64,000 bases of DNA, taken from NCBI GenBank assembly GCA_036023115.1, contig JAYKKT010000079.1, positions 11,895,501-11,959,500 of the forward strand, in the 5' to 3' direction. A program made the position numbers and the translations under genes. Source of the stretch: Brasenia schreberi (taxonomy: Eukaryota; Streptophyta; Magnoliopsida; Nymphaeales; Cabombaceae). Positions 54,613 through 64,000 of the stretch are shown piece after piece (position 1 is the stretch's first letter; every line of letters begins with the position of its first letter). The notes under the pieces were generated by a model. The model searched no databases. It saw nothing but the letters and a program-made list of their open reading frames with translations, and was not told the origin of the DNA.

Positions 54613-54772
54613 ATTTTACTAGGTGATTAGGTTATCACATTCGACGGAAGTTTGGCTATGGGTCCCTACTCGACGGATTTTAACATTTTACTAGGTGATT
54701 AGGTTATCACATTCGACGGAGTTTGGCTATGGGTCCCTACCGACGGATTTTAACATTTTACTAGGTGATTTT
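54613..54772. repeat. About 71-bp tandem repeat (2.2 copies)
   Basis: Units start ATTTTACTAGGTGATTAGG at 54613 and 54685, with a partial third at 54755. Each holds TTCGACGGA and GGGTCCCTAC. No known family. Confidence 0.85.
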
Positions 54773-56160
54773 ATCACTTTGATGAGTCATATCCATCGTG
54801 TGACAGACCGTGTATGTAAGGAAATCAGTAGGCATACATGAATCCTCTCAACTCAAGTTTCATATCATTTGTTATCCTATTTGGATCAAAAATAGATCCA
54901 GGTGACATTTTAGATCCAAGATAGCCTATTTCTATCTAGATTAGTTTTCAGATCATTTAGGATCCGATTTGGATTTAGTTTGTTGTGTTAGACTAGTAAT
55001 TAAATAAATTTAAATATTGTTATTATTTAAAATTGTTTAGAGATTGAAAGTGAAGAATTTGGTGGTTTTAAGAGCAGAGCAATGGTTTGAGAATTGAATC
55101 TTAGTGCTTCTTCAGGTAGGGGTTATGCATCTTTCAATAGAACCATGCTCGAAGTGATTTTCCTTGTTTTGAATAATTTTAAATATGTATGATTGTTAAA
55201 TAGTTTATTGATGGTTCTTAAATGATTTTTGAAGTTGAGTTTATTTGATATGCTTTTGAGCTAAACTTGTTTATGGCTTGGTTGATAAAGAGCATGTTTT
55301 GATATACATGTGTTGATATAAAAATGATATTTGAATATTGTATGGATATAGATTTGAATATATGTATCCAGATATGAACTTGTGAATGTGTCATACTCTA
55401 TCGTAAGAGTGGGTGTGGTTTGACCATCATGTCTGAGGTGACCAAGGTCGTGTAAAGGGAGGGTCAAACAATTCCTGTGACTTGTTTAGACATATTATGG
55501 GTTGTAATTTTTATAACTAATTAATGTGTGTCAGAGTATGAATTTGAAATTATGAATTGGAATGCAAATGTAATTTGATATGAAATAATTGTGAAACATG
55601 CATACTTTTAGAATGAATTATGATAAAGGATGTAGAACTTTCCAACTAAACTATAAATTGAAGCTCATCCTAGTATTTTATAATTTATCCTAAACTAGCA
55701 CTTTCATAGTACGTATGAGTACTAGAGTGATTGAGCTGTATTTCAAGATGGTATGACATGGTGGAGACAGTTAGAGTTAGTTTGTTTAGATGTTTATATG
55801 TGACTTTCAAAGATTATGTCGGTGAGTCCCACATCATTACGAGTGGATTGTTCACGCTTATTGATATTTGGTATATTTTACTTATTATCAAGATAGGGTT
55901 AGGCAAGACTCCTACCAGACAAAACAATGTGATATGTACAATATGCACAAGAAGGTATAAGGATGCCTTCCATCAAAAAAGGAAACTAATTGCTTTGTGA
56001 TATAATTCAGTTCAGGACATAACCCGAGCATGAAACCAGTTGGGCATGAGCCAAACTAGTAGATATAGGTTTAATTTTAGAGTCAACTACATTCTTTAGT
56101 GGTACTTTCGTAGGGATGGCCTCACCTGATACCAAATACATATATACATAGAGAGAGATG

Positions 56161-56163
<3 letters not shown>
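54773..56163. other. No gene recognised
   Basis: AT-rich sequence without a protein-like frame. Short direct repeats of GATCCA and GATCC occur at about 54885-54975. It might include a Chromo-1 LTR, but no TG...CA ends with a repeat partner were found. The frame at 55731-56000 has no recognisable signature. Confidence 0.5.

Positions 56164-56191
<28 letters not shown>
56164..56191. repeat. (TA)n microsatellite
   Basis: An uninterrupted alternating TA tract of about 28 bases. Confidence 0.95.
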
Positions 56192-56279
56192 TGCCAATTT
56201 GTGTCTTATACCATCCCACTACATACTCAGGAAAAGAGAACCTATATCCACCCTGTTAAGGTTTTGGTATAGGTATAGG

Positions 56280-56436
56280 TAGACATGTCCGGTTTCGAGT
56301 AAACCAGAACCGACGGCTTCAAGCCGCTGATTTCGGTTCTCCCAAAATCTTGAACTATATTCGAAACTCGCTTAAGGCTGGTTCCGGTTTAAATCTGGAA
56401 CTGCTTGAATAAATTAATAAAATTTTAAATTTAAAG

Positions 56437-56502
<66 letters not shown>

Positions 56503-56726
56503 ACCTCATCATTATAGGCTGTCATACAACCTCATCATGAGGCTGTTTCACAGAGGAGGGAGCGGGCCAGGCAGGGTGGGAATCGGGACGACGAACTAGA
56601 AGTTCTAACCAGAACCGAACTGCCGTTTTTCACACTAGTTCGGGTTTTGGTTCTAGATCAGTTCTTACATATCTTGAACCGTTACCAAACCTAGACACTG
56701 GATGGGTTTCAAACCGGCCATGTCTA
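56280..56726. mobile_element. hAT-like non-autonomous TIR element (447 bp)
   Basis: Left end TAGACATGTCCGGTTTCGA and right end, read inward, TAGACATGGCCGGTTTGAA form a terminal inverted repeat (about 16 of 19 match). Flanks GGTATAGG (56272-56279) and GGTATACC (56727-56734) resemble an 8-bp target duplication with two differences. No coding sequence; it contains the (AT)n tract 56441-56500. Confidence 0.7.
56441..56500. repeat. (AT)n microsatellite inside the TIR element
   Basis: About 60 bases of uninterrupted AT followed by two copies of CAACCTCATCAT. Confidence 0.95.
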
Positions 56727-56734
56727 GGTATACC

Positions 56735-57832
56735 AGTCCCATACTACCCTTTGTCATCCCTATACTTAGGTTGTAGATAAGGTTTTATTATTTTGTGGAT
56801 TTTGATTAGATCTAATCTATTTTAGGGATAAGCTTGGGTTTTAAGGATGGCAATTTTGGACCTGGCTGACAACCCAAATCGAACAAGACCAGGAAAGTCT
56901 GGATCCAGTCTGGAGGTTCAGCACACCACAGGTGGGATCTGGATCAACGCAAAGAAACCTGCCAAAAGTCGAGTCAGGTCAAGGTGGACTCCAACCCGCC
57001 CCAATTTTGGCTTGATTATATCGAAATGTTGTTCTTCTTTGAGTTTTCTTTAAAGTTGGTTTCTTTTTAATGGTTTTAAATATTTGTGGTTACAATTTGC
57101 ATATCAGGTTAGGGTTGTGCAAAATGATCCGAGAAAAGGGTCACTTTATGGTTCAACTGTTTCTTTGCCAAGTAAACACGACTGGGTAGGAACCCGACCC
57201 ACTGACCTGATCTGCCGCCCCTACTTCTGATTCAAATTTGATATGATTTGGTTCAGGCTAGTACAAAGCCCTAATCCAAATCTAAATCTGGTCATGCATG
57301 ATATAATTATAGGATTTGATACGGATCCAACCCCTTAACATCCCTAATGAGAAATAATGGAGTAGCACCCCAGCTTGATGCTCTGTACCGCTATGACTGT
57401 TTGAGTGAGCAAGATTGGAATCAAGCCTATTCTTGCAAACTTCCGATCTGGTATTCTCGTCAATCATTTTCAATGGTTTAATACTGTTCAAAACATGTAT
57501 CTACATAATGGGTACGGTTGGGTTTGTGGCATGATGAACGGATATAGATATGAAGTGGCATTCCTGTATATTATTTGTTTTGACCTGAAATAAATGGGTT
57601 GATTGAGGGAGTGAATTTCATGTGTGATGCAACAACCCGAGATGAACATGAAAACTGTGGCTGTTTCCACCAAAAGAATCTCTCAAAAGAATCGGGTTGT
57701 GTTCCAGATTTTCCCTATTCTTTTACAAAATACAACTTGAAAAACACTAAGGGGGTGTTGGATTCCGAGGCCTTGGACTATGAAACTGAAATATGTTAAG
57801 CTATGAATAATTTGGATTTAGGTGGTCTATAA
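56735..57832. other. No gene recognised; possible hAT-like remnant
   Basis: GGATGGCAATTTTGGACCTGG near 56845 and the complement of TAGGGATGTTAAGGGGTTGG at 57327-57346 resemble facing ends of a plant hAT element, but no target duplication is visible. Short open frames (56847-57053, 57282-57491) show no domain. Confidence 0.3.
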
Positions 57833-58030
57833 GGTGGTGTTTGATGCCGAACTCTAGGACTACTGAATTGGAACTACAGTTCCATTTCTCGTCATACTCA
57901 AATGCAGGCGTCGACATGCAGTAAAAGTGGGATTCTTTTCCACTCATTTACAAGGCCCATCAGTGGCCCACCTCTGGGGGCTGGCCACTGGAACGAGTTC
58001 CTCAGTTCTAGCCTCAGCATCAAACAGCCC
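57833..58030. mobile_element. MITE-like TIR element (about 198 bp)
   Basis: Left GGTGGTGTTTGATGCCGA and right, read inward, GGGCTGTTTGATGCTGA form an imperfect inverted repeat. Similar ends are common in plant MITEs. A related sequence, GGGGGTGTTGGATTCCGAGG at 57751, may be a second truncated copy. The target duplication is unclear. Confidence 0.45.
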
Positions 58031-58890
58031 TTAAAGTGTTGGAGGAGTTGAAAGGGAATGAAAAAACACAATCAACCTTTCTACCAGTGAAATGGTAGAT
58101 CAAATAACTGAGATCCCGTGTAGTCAGTGGCACTTAGTGTATGATAGAGCTTGATTGGTTTGATTTTTTGCAGTAGCGTAATCAAGTGGAGTTGAGCCGA
58201 AGTATAAGCAGGCACGAGCTAGCTTGCTTAAAATAGCTTAAACTTGAGCTCGTTCGAGTTTCGGTATGACCTAAACTTGGCTGACTCTTGATGATGACTC
58301 TCGAGCTGAGCTTGAGTGTTGGTTATTGAGTCGAACAAGCTGCTGAAGCTATCCTTGCAGCACCTAAGATGTATCGGATGCTTATAAAGTAGTGCAATTT
58401 GTTGGGTACACTAGTAGAAATGAAAATGGATATGAAACTAGGACACGAGAATAGATAATTTTCCAAAAGCTAGAAAACACGAAGGAAATGCCACGAGCAC
58501 ACACGTGTATTCGTCTGTATGTGTCTATATATGTGCATGTGTGTGTGTCAAGACATTCTATGTGACACAAAAACACTCCAAGACAACTAAGCTACACGAG
58601 TGAATATGATTACATGGTGTCCTCTAAATCAACTAGATATCCCATTTCGTGCCTGAACTCTGGTTTTCATGTCACCTCAAGCCCAAGATGAGTTCCGCTG
58701 GTGCTCAGGGACCGAGTCCAGTTCAGCGTTCACTAGACTGTAAAGTCCTCCAACCGGTCTCCGTACGTACTTAGAATGAAAAGGTTACTTTCGTCAAGTA
58801 AATAATGAGGTTGTTGTCTCAGTTTACCACTCTGCCCCTTCGGACGAAGGCGCTGTTTTATCTCAATCATCGGAGACTCCGAGGCGGGCT
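58031..58890. other. Intergenic sequence, no gene recognised
   Basis: No protein signature in any frame; the 64-residue frame at 58382-58576 is not supported by anything else. A short GT/TG-rich region lies at 58500-58550. Confidence 0.5.
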
Positions 58891-59060
58891 TACTCTCCCA
58901 TTAAATATTTCGTAATTCAAACTCTCTCTCTCTGTCCAGGGTTTCGAGTTCCAGATCTCTGTGCACGACCAGGAGTTTCGGTGATCTCTATGTTCTAATT
59001 CTGCTCATTCGGGTTGCATGGACACTCTTCTTTCTATTATAAGGTTTTCGAATTTCTCGG
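58891..59060 (+). promoter_or_regulatory. Candidate promoter/5' leader of the GT61 gene
   Basis: CCATTAAATATTTCG (58897-58911) is TATA-like, and the pyrimidine tract ACTCTCTCTCTCTGTCC (58920-58938) is typical of plant transcription starts. If the leader begins here, a 5'-UTR intron of about 1.2 kb would end just before the ATG at 60297 (TATTTTGCAACAG at 60274-60286 resembles an acceptor). Inferred from composition only. Confidence 0.3.
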
Positions 59061-59445
59061 AAATTCTGAGAATTTGGTTTTGTTCATTTATCGGTTTTCA
59101 TATTTGGTTCAATTAGTCGTGGATTCTTGGTTTGGTCCAAAGTGGAAGCGAAAGCCAAATGTACACCCCCGGATCTTGAAAGCATGACGTTCATCTTGTG
59201 CGTTGAACGAAGATGCGCTATTGCCCGTGAAAGCAAAATATTTTATTTTATCCATCAACTTCAGCTAAAAGTAGTTGTAGAACTTTATAATTGAAAATAA
59301 AAGTAGGGCTATAATCTTCAAGCTTCAGGTACGGTGGACGGAGTTGCTAAAGCCAAGAGTCGATTTAGTAATGACGCTTTCTTAGTAAGTTGCTGGGATC
59401 GGGATTTCCGCTAAATCTGTACCGCCAGCAATCCACTTAGTAGGA

Positions 59446-59863
59446 CTTTGATCTTTACTCCTGTCCCACTTCATGAACATTTTTAGATAAACTATATTTA
59501 TTTTCTTTTTCTTCTTTTTTTATAAAGAAAAGTCAAAACCTAACACATGAATGGAAACACTTCCTCAACTTTTTCGAACTCACCACCTACAACATGACTT
59601 CGATCTCCACTCCTGCTCCACTTCATGAACATTACTGGATAGAAAGCCAAAACCTTACACAAATGTACAGAAACACCACCCCAACTTTACCATTCAAACT
59701 CACCACCTACAACATGACTTGAATCTCCACTCTTGGCCCACTTCATGAACATTACCAGATAAACTATATTTTCTTCTTCTTTTTGGTTACAAAGAGAAGC
59801 CAAAACCTAACACAAATGCACAGAAACACCTCCTGGACTTTTCCATTCGAACTCACTATGAAC
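59446..59863. repeat. Imperfect tandem repeat (3 units, about 120-150 bp)
   Basis: CCCACTTCATGAACATT recurs in units starting near 59446, 59597 and 59717. Each is followed by GCCAAAACCTAACACA and CAGAAACACC. The first and third units carry an extra pyrimidine-rich stretch that the second lacks. Confidence 0.85.
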
Positions 59864-60072
59864 ATGTCAATCTAAGTGAGCTAATGCTATGATAGAGATG
59901 TCAAAATGAGCCTGACTCGGTAGGCCATGCGCAAAATTTTTAGCCAATTTTAAAGCAAGGCCATATGGCTCAGCCGGTTTAGGCCCTAGGATGGATGCGA
60001 GCTAACTCGCAAGGTTAGAGGTGTGTGTATATATATATAAATTCAAACTGCCCATATTATTATGTATATACA

Positions 60073-60226
60073 CAGTGGTGGATCTATCGAGCTGAGGTGG
60101 GTCCTGAAATTTGGAAAATCAACTTAAAGTTCGGTAGCCTATGGTGAGACCTATGGAATATAGGATATAGTTTCCCCATCAGAAACCATTAGCTCCACCC
60201 CAAAAGGGTTTCTAGATCCGCCACGG
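60073..60226. mobile_element. hAT-like MITE (154 bp) just upstream of the GT61 start
   Basis: Ends CAGTGGTGGATCTA and, read inward from the right, CCGTGGCGGATCTA form a TIR (12 of 14). Flanks TATATACA (60065-60072) and TATATGTA (60227-60234) match at six of eight bases. It has no coding capacity and sits 70 bases from the gene's ATG, in the 5' untranslated or promoter region. Confidence 0.6.
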
Positions 60227-60296
60227 TATATGTATGGAGAGACACTTCTTACATGTGTGTAAAAGCCAGAACCTATTTTGCAACAGCGTAAACAAG

Positions 60297-61331
60297 ATGG
60301 GATTTTCTCAAGGCCTGAAGAAGTTTTTCCTTCCTCAAAGTTATTTGAGACTTAGATGTTTGGCCCCTGGATTCATCAAGTCCCTTGCATTTCTCGTGGT
60401 TGCAGTTTTGATCTTCGAGTTCGGTGTTTTCTCAGCAAGCCAGTTTCGCTCTCTGGTTGTTTTCAAGCTACCAACTATGCGAGATGACGCCATCGGTGAA
60501 GCGACGAACAAGACCATCAATGAGTTGAAGCAAAGGGTTGAAAATCTTCAACAAAATTTACGTGATTCAGTCACGTTCTTGCCTCTTATTGATATGCGCT
60601 ACGAAAGCACAGCATCATGGAGCAACGCCTGGTTCATGAGCAGCTTTGGTAACGAACTTAAGGACCCAAATGGATTCATGATTTTCCCTTCAAATTCATC
60701 TAAGGGAAGAGTTCTATGTGTTGTCGGAAAGAATCAAACAGATGGAAGACAAAATGGCTATGCACTAGCTTGGAGGGATTACCTACCATCAGATTCTACT
60801 ATATTACCTGGCTTGACTTTTATTGCTGAAAGCTATTACACTTATCAAAATATGTGGCATTGTTTGGACGCCCTGGCGCCCTTTCTGCTATGGAGCGAGA
60901 GGAATCAGTACGCTAAGCCTGATAGATTTGTATTATATCGTAAAGGGGAGCTTGTGCATGAAATTATACCATGGACGTCTATGGTTTTTCTATCTGCAGT
61001 AGGATATCAAGTACCGATAGAGAAATTGGACTATGGTGATAGCCCAGTTTGCTTTGAGAACGCTGTGGTGAATCCTCATGGCCTTGCTCGTTTCAACTTG
61101 GAGACGAAGTCGGAGACGTTCGACATCATCCGGCAAACAGCCCACCGGTTTTGTAACGTGACGAGAATTGATGGACATCCAACCTTCAATTTCACCCTGT
61201 TCACAAGAACAGGCGCCAGATCTTTCAAGAACGAGTCTGCAGTATCTTCCACCTTTGAGAATGAGTGTAACAAGGTTCCTGGTTGCCGATTTCGCAACAT
61301 CAGAACAGAGGGTTTGAGTTTCTGTGATCAG
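60297..61331 (+). CDS. GT61-family (DUF563) glycosyltransferase, first coding exon
   Basis: 345 codons. The start at 60297 (MGFSQGLKKFF) is preferred over the in-frame Met at 60234 because that one lies next to a MITE and gives an unrelated leader. Residues about 28-50 are one hydrophobic segment (FIKSLAFLVVAVLIFEFGVF), implying a type II Golgi membrane protein. A short charged stem with heptad-like leucines follows, then the lumenal domain with WFMSSFGNE, FPSNSSKGRVLC, WRDYLPSDSTILPGLTF, NMWHCLDALAPFLLW, DSPVCFENAVV, TRTGARSFKNES and RTEGLSFCDQ. At least six N-glycosylation sequons are present. The exon ends at CAG/GTAAAC (61331/61332), phase 0, where homologues continue with the conserved HGAQ-containing half. 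That half is not in the window. The plant subgroup resembles uncharacterised GT61 proteins; donor and acceptor sugars are unknown. Confidence 0.85.
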
Positions 61332-61442
61332 GTAAACATGCAGATGATTATGATTTCTCTTTAAATCTTCATATTGCTGACCAGGCTTTTGTTTTAGTAT
61401 CTTTCTATCCTTTTTTTTCAAGATATAATTGTACATAGAGGT

Positions 61443-61614
61443 GGAGAATTGGATTACTTCTCACATCTCCACTCATTACTTTTGATTGAGACGAGTGTAA
61501 TTTAGAACTTTTTAAGAGGCTTCAAAAAAAGTATGAATGATATTGTTATTACACTTGTACTAACTAAAAGTAATGAATGGGTCAGTGTTAGTGATGAATA
61601 AGATTCAATTACTC
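61443..61614. repeat. Imperfect inverted repeat (hairpin or MITE)
   Basis: CTCATTACTTTTGATTGAG...GAGTGTAAT (61471-61502) pairs with ATTACACTTGTACTAACTAA...GTAATGAATG (61548-61577), with weaker pairing outside (GAGAATTGGATTACTTCTCAC against GATGAATAAGATTCAATTAC). No clear target duplication. Confidence 0.65.
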
Positions 61615-61727
61615 TCTTTCTATATATAGAGAGAGAAAAACGTATAGATGTTGGACACCTTCTCATGTTACACTCAATTAGACGATATATATCGTTCATG
61701 TGATTGCACAGATGATACGATGTTTGA

Positions 61728-61995
61728 GGTAATTTAATGTAGATGGGTACTATGATCACCATTGTTTGATTAAATGTACAGACGATAGTGATGAAGTGAT
61801 GGCCAGTATAGGAGGTTGTCCAGCAACACTCTCTCTCTATATATATGTGTATATATGTATATATATATAGGTAATTTAATGTAGATGGGTACTCTAATCA
61901 CCATTGTTTGATTGAACGTACAGACGATAGTGATGAAGTGATGGCTAGTATAGGAGGTTGTCCAGCAACACTCTCTCTCTATATATATATATATG
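61728..61995. repeat. 142-bp tandem duplication
   Basis: GGTAATTTAATGTAGATGGG starts at 61728 and again at 61870. Both units run through GTACAGACGATAGTGATGAA and CCAGCAACACTCTCTCTC to a TA-rich end, with only a few differences. Confidence 0.9.
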
Positions 61996-62224
61996 TGTGT
62001 GTGTATATGAGTATGTACCTAGAGGGAGTCTTAGTTGTATAATAGTGTTTGGTGTATAATCTTGCATAAATATCTTCATTATTCGATCTTTGACAATGAT
62101 AGAAAGTTTTGAATCAAATATGCTTTTGTACTTTGATGCATAGTGATTCAACTCTCTACCATGAATTTCAAGGATTTAATGATGAAAATGTTTGTATAAG
62201 ATTATGCATGAAACCCCACTATGC

Positions 62225-63870
62225 ATAATAACCAAGCTTTTTCGTATACTAGATGGATTCAACTACATGGATTTTTTTGTTTCCATAGAGTCATGCATCA
62301 TAACAACTAACTCAACATAAGTTAGATCATTCTTTATTATTTTTTTCTATACTTTTGTGGTATTCCTCTTCCTTTATGAGTATTCTCATAATCTAGTTTT
62401 TCGTACCTTCTTATTAGAGCTTTTTTTTCCATCTTTCCATATGTTTAAACCATCTTAAACTATTTTCTCTCATTTTATTTATTATTGGTATTACTGTCAA
62501 TTTGTTTCTTATAACCTCATTATGTATCTGGTCTTTTCTTGTATGACCACTCATCTATCTCGGTATCTTTATTTATGCTATAAATATCTTTTTACATGTT
62601 GATGATCGATTTCCCATCACTCAAAACTATAAAATATAGCTGGTCTAATCACAACTCTATAATATTCACCTTTCAGCTTTAATGGTGTCTTCTTCTCACA
62701 TAGATTACGTAATGCACCTCTATATTTTAACCAACATACATTAATTCTATGCATAACATTTACATCAATTTTTTTATCATTTTTAAAAATTGACCTAGGT
62801 ATTTAAACTTTTTTTATAAGGGATTCAATATATGTCAATCTTAATTTATATGTCCTCTAAATTAACCAAATGATCAAACTTTTTATAAAAGATCTCAATA
62901 GATAAATAGCCTCAATAGTAGATCTTCTTATCATGAATCCAAATTGGTTTCTCTATATTTTATTAAATAATCTTATAAGCCAATTGATCCTTATTTTTCT
63001 TAAAAATTTTCATATTCCAATAGAAGTATTGTATGATCTTGCAAATTTATCAACCTTCATATGTTTAAGAATCTCTTTGATCTCGTTCCTTTGAATTCGT
63101 CGGTAGAAATTATGCTTTATAAACTCTTGTGATTTGGTTAGCTCTCCTAAGTTAATATTAACAACTATATTTTCATTAAAAAACTTATAAAAATAATTTT
63201 TCATCAATTTTTAATATCATCACTTGTAAATAAAATCTTCTCATCCTCATCTTTGATACATATAACAAAAGTTAGATATTTAGTTTTCTTATATATCTAT
63301 CCTAAAAATGTTTCTTTCACCTTCTTTAGAGTTAACATTTTATATATATCTTCTCAAATTTTGAATTTTACTTTATTGATGGTCCTTTTCACTTCTTTCT
63401 TTACCTTCTTATAAGCTTTTTAAGTTTTACTAGTCTTATTGGCATAATGTTATTTGTAACATGCTCTCTTTTCTTTAATTTTATCTGGTACCACTACACT
63501 CCACCACCAAGCTTTTTTTATACCAGTATGCCTCTTTTAGATTCAAGTAACATATCTTTTGCTATTTTTCTAATATACATAGTCATATTGGTTCATGTAT
63601 CAAAAGGTATATCAACATAATTCTAAGCACCTCCTTGAAGAACTTTTTATTTAAAGATATCTTCTTTCTTATTTTTGAGGTTCCACCATTCGAGTAGTTA
63701 TATAACTTTTTTGCCTCTTTATTCATTTTTTTACCTATAAATCCATAACTAAAAGTTGATATTGAGTAGTTAAGTTTTCTCATAGAATTATCTTGCAATC
63801 CTTACAATACGATCTACCTTTTCTTTAATAGACAAAATAATAAATGTCATTGTAACAAGCCACTCTTGTA
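62225..63870 (-). pseudogene. RTE-like LINE remnant in the GT61 intron, antisense
   Basis: Minus-strand pieces in order: WWNLKNKKEDIF near 63680, then MYIRKIAKDMLLESKRG and a WWWS-like motif near 63510, KIKEKRACYK near 63470, ICIKDEDEKILF near 63250, WKNYFYKFFNEN (63170-63205), FYRRIQRNEIKEILKHMK near 63080, QIGFMIRRSTIEAIYLLRSF near 62900, KYLG near 62805, HRINVCWLKYRGALRNLC, KTPLKLKGEYYRVVIRPA, GHTRKDQIHNEVI and LRWFKHMERW (62440-62750). These motifs are familiar from plant RTE-type non-LTR elements. Between RSF and KYLG the RT palm with the YADD-type box is deleted. The 3' end near 62225-62250 (complement CTAGTATACGAAAAAGCTTG) resembles the usual RTE tail. The endonuclease end may extend past base 64000. 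Confidence 0.85.
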
Positions 63871-64000
63871 AGTAATTAATGTTATCTCATTTTTTGAAAA
63901 TTGTATTGACTATAAAGAAATTATATGTTACAATAAAATTTAAAATTTTCTTATCATTTAAATCCTAAAAACTATAGTTTTCATGAATAACTTAATATCC
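63871..64000. other. No feature recognised at the window end
   Basis: AT-rich sequence. It may be decayed LINE 5' region (the endonuclease would be expected here) or intron. Confidence 0.4.

Larger units (their letters stand above)
61332..62224 (+). other. First part of the GT61 intron
   Basis: Begins GTAAACATG after the exon. It contains an imperfect inverted repeat (61443-61614), a tandem duplication (61728-61995) and TA-rich microsatellites. No continuation of the protein is seen before the end of the window, so the intron is at least 2.7 kb, or the gene is broken here. Confidence 0.6.

Noticed and set aside
54613..54772. Chromo-1 3' LTR start at the 71-bp repeats
   Set aside because: No TG...CA end with a second copy in the window, so the boundary cannot be supported.
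60990..61436. Minus-strand frame of 148 residues over the GT61 exon
   Set aside because: Antisense shadow; the plus-strand frame has the membrane segment and the conserved GT61 motifs.

Overview
This is nuclear DNA from a flowering plant with a repeat-rich genome. The evidence is kilobase-scale Ty3/gypsy LTR retrotransposons nested in one another, a decayed plant-type LINE, small terminal-inverted-repeat transposons, and one intron-containing plant GT61-family glycosyltransferase gene at the right end. No rRNA, tRNA, CRISPR or bacterial operon is visible. The species cannot be named from the sequence. Element names below (Tat-1 to Tat-9, Chromo-1) are local labels.

Bases 1-52512 form one nested stack of Tat-type elements. 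Tat membership is inferred from the order gag-protease-RT-RNase H-second (archaeal-type) RNase H-integrase. Reading the junctions gives this history. A chromovirus-like element, Chromo-1 (+), took in Tat-6 (-). Tat-6 took in Tat-7 (-) within its 5' LTR and Tat-5 (+) within its integrase. Tat-5 took in Tat-4 (+), and Tat-4 took in the LTR Tat-3 (+). Tat-3 took in Tat-1 (-) and the solo LTR Tat-2 (+). Tat-7 in turn took in Tat-8 (-, complete, 10.5 kb, target duplication ATTCC) and the solo LTR Tat-9 (-, target duplication GGAAG). The left halves of several hosts must lie left of base 1.

Layout: Tat-1 coding region and LTR 1-9523; Tat-3 LTR split by Tat-2 9524-15273; Tat-4 pol remnant and 3' LTR 15274-22081; Tat-5 integrase remnant and LTR 22082-26141; Tat-6 remnant 26142-26252; Tat-7 26253-51449, containing Tat-8 (30787-41266) and Tat-9 (45924-48744); remaining part of the Tat-6 LTR 51450-52512; Chromo-1 remnant 52513 to about 54540. 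Bases 54541-60230 are low-copy-looking DNA with small TIR elements, microsatellites and short tandem repeats. A GT61 first coding exon lies at 60297-61331. Its intron starts at 61332 and contains a decayed antisense RTE-like LINE (62225 to about 63870).

The Tat copies share structure that a gene list would miss: a GTAAGT splice donor in nine of ten full or partial LTRs with an acceptor-like site before gag, two covarying hairpins near the LTR 3' end, about 111-bp tandem modules each with two small hairpins, a 38-nt palindrome abutting the polypurine tract, and a covarying 3'-UTR hairpin. Tat-8 appears to be a non-autonomous family that replaced protease with six 33-residue repeats and has a collapsed pol. 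All retroelement genes here look inactive through stops, frameshifts or truncation.
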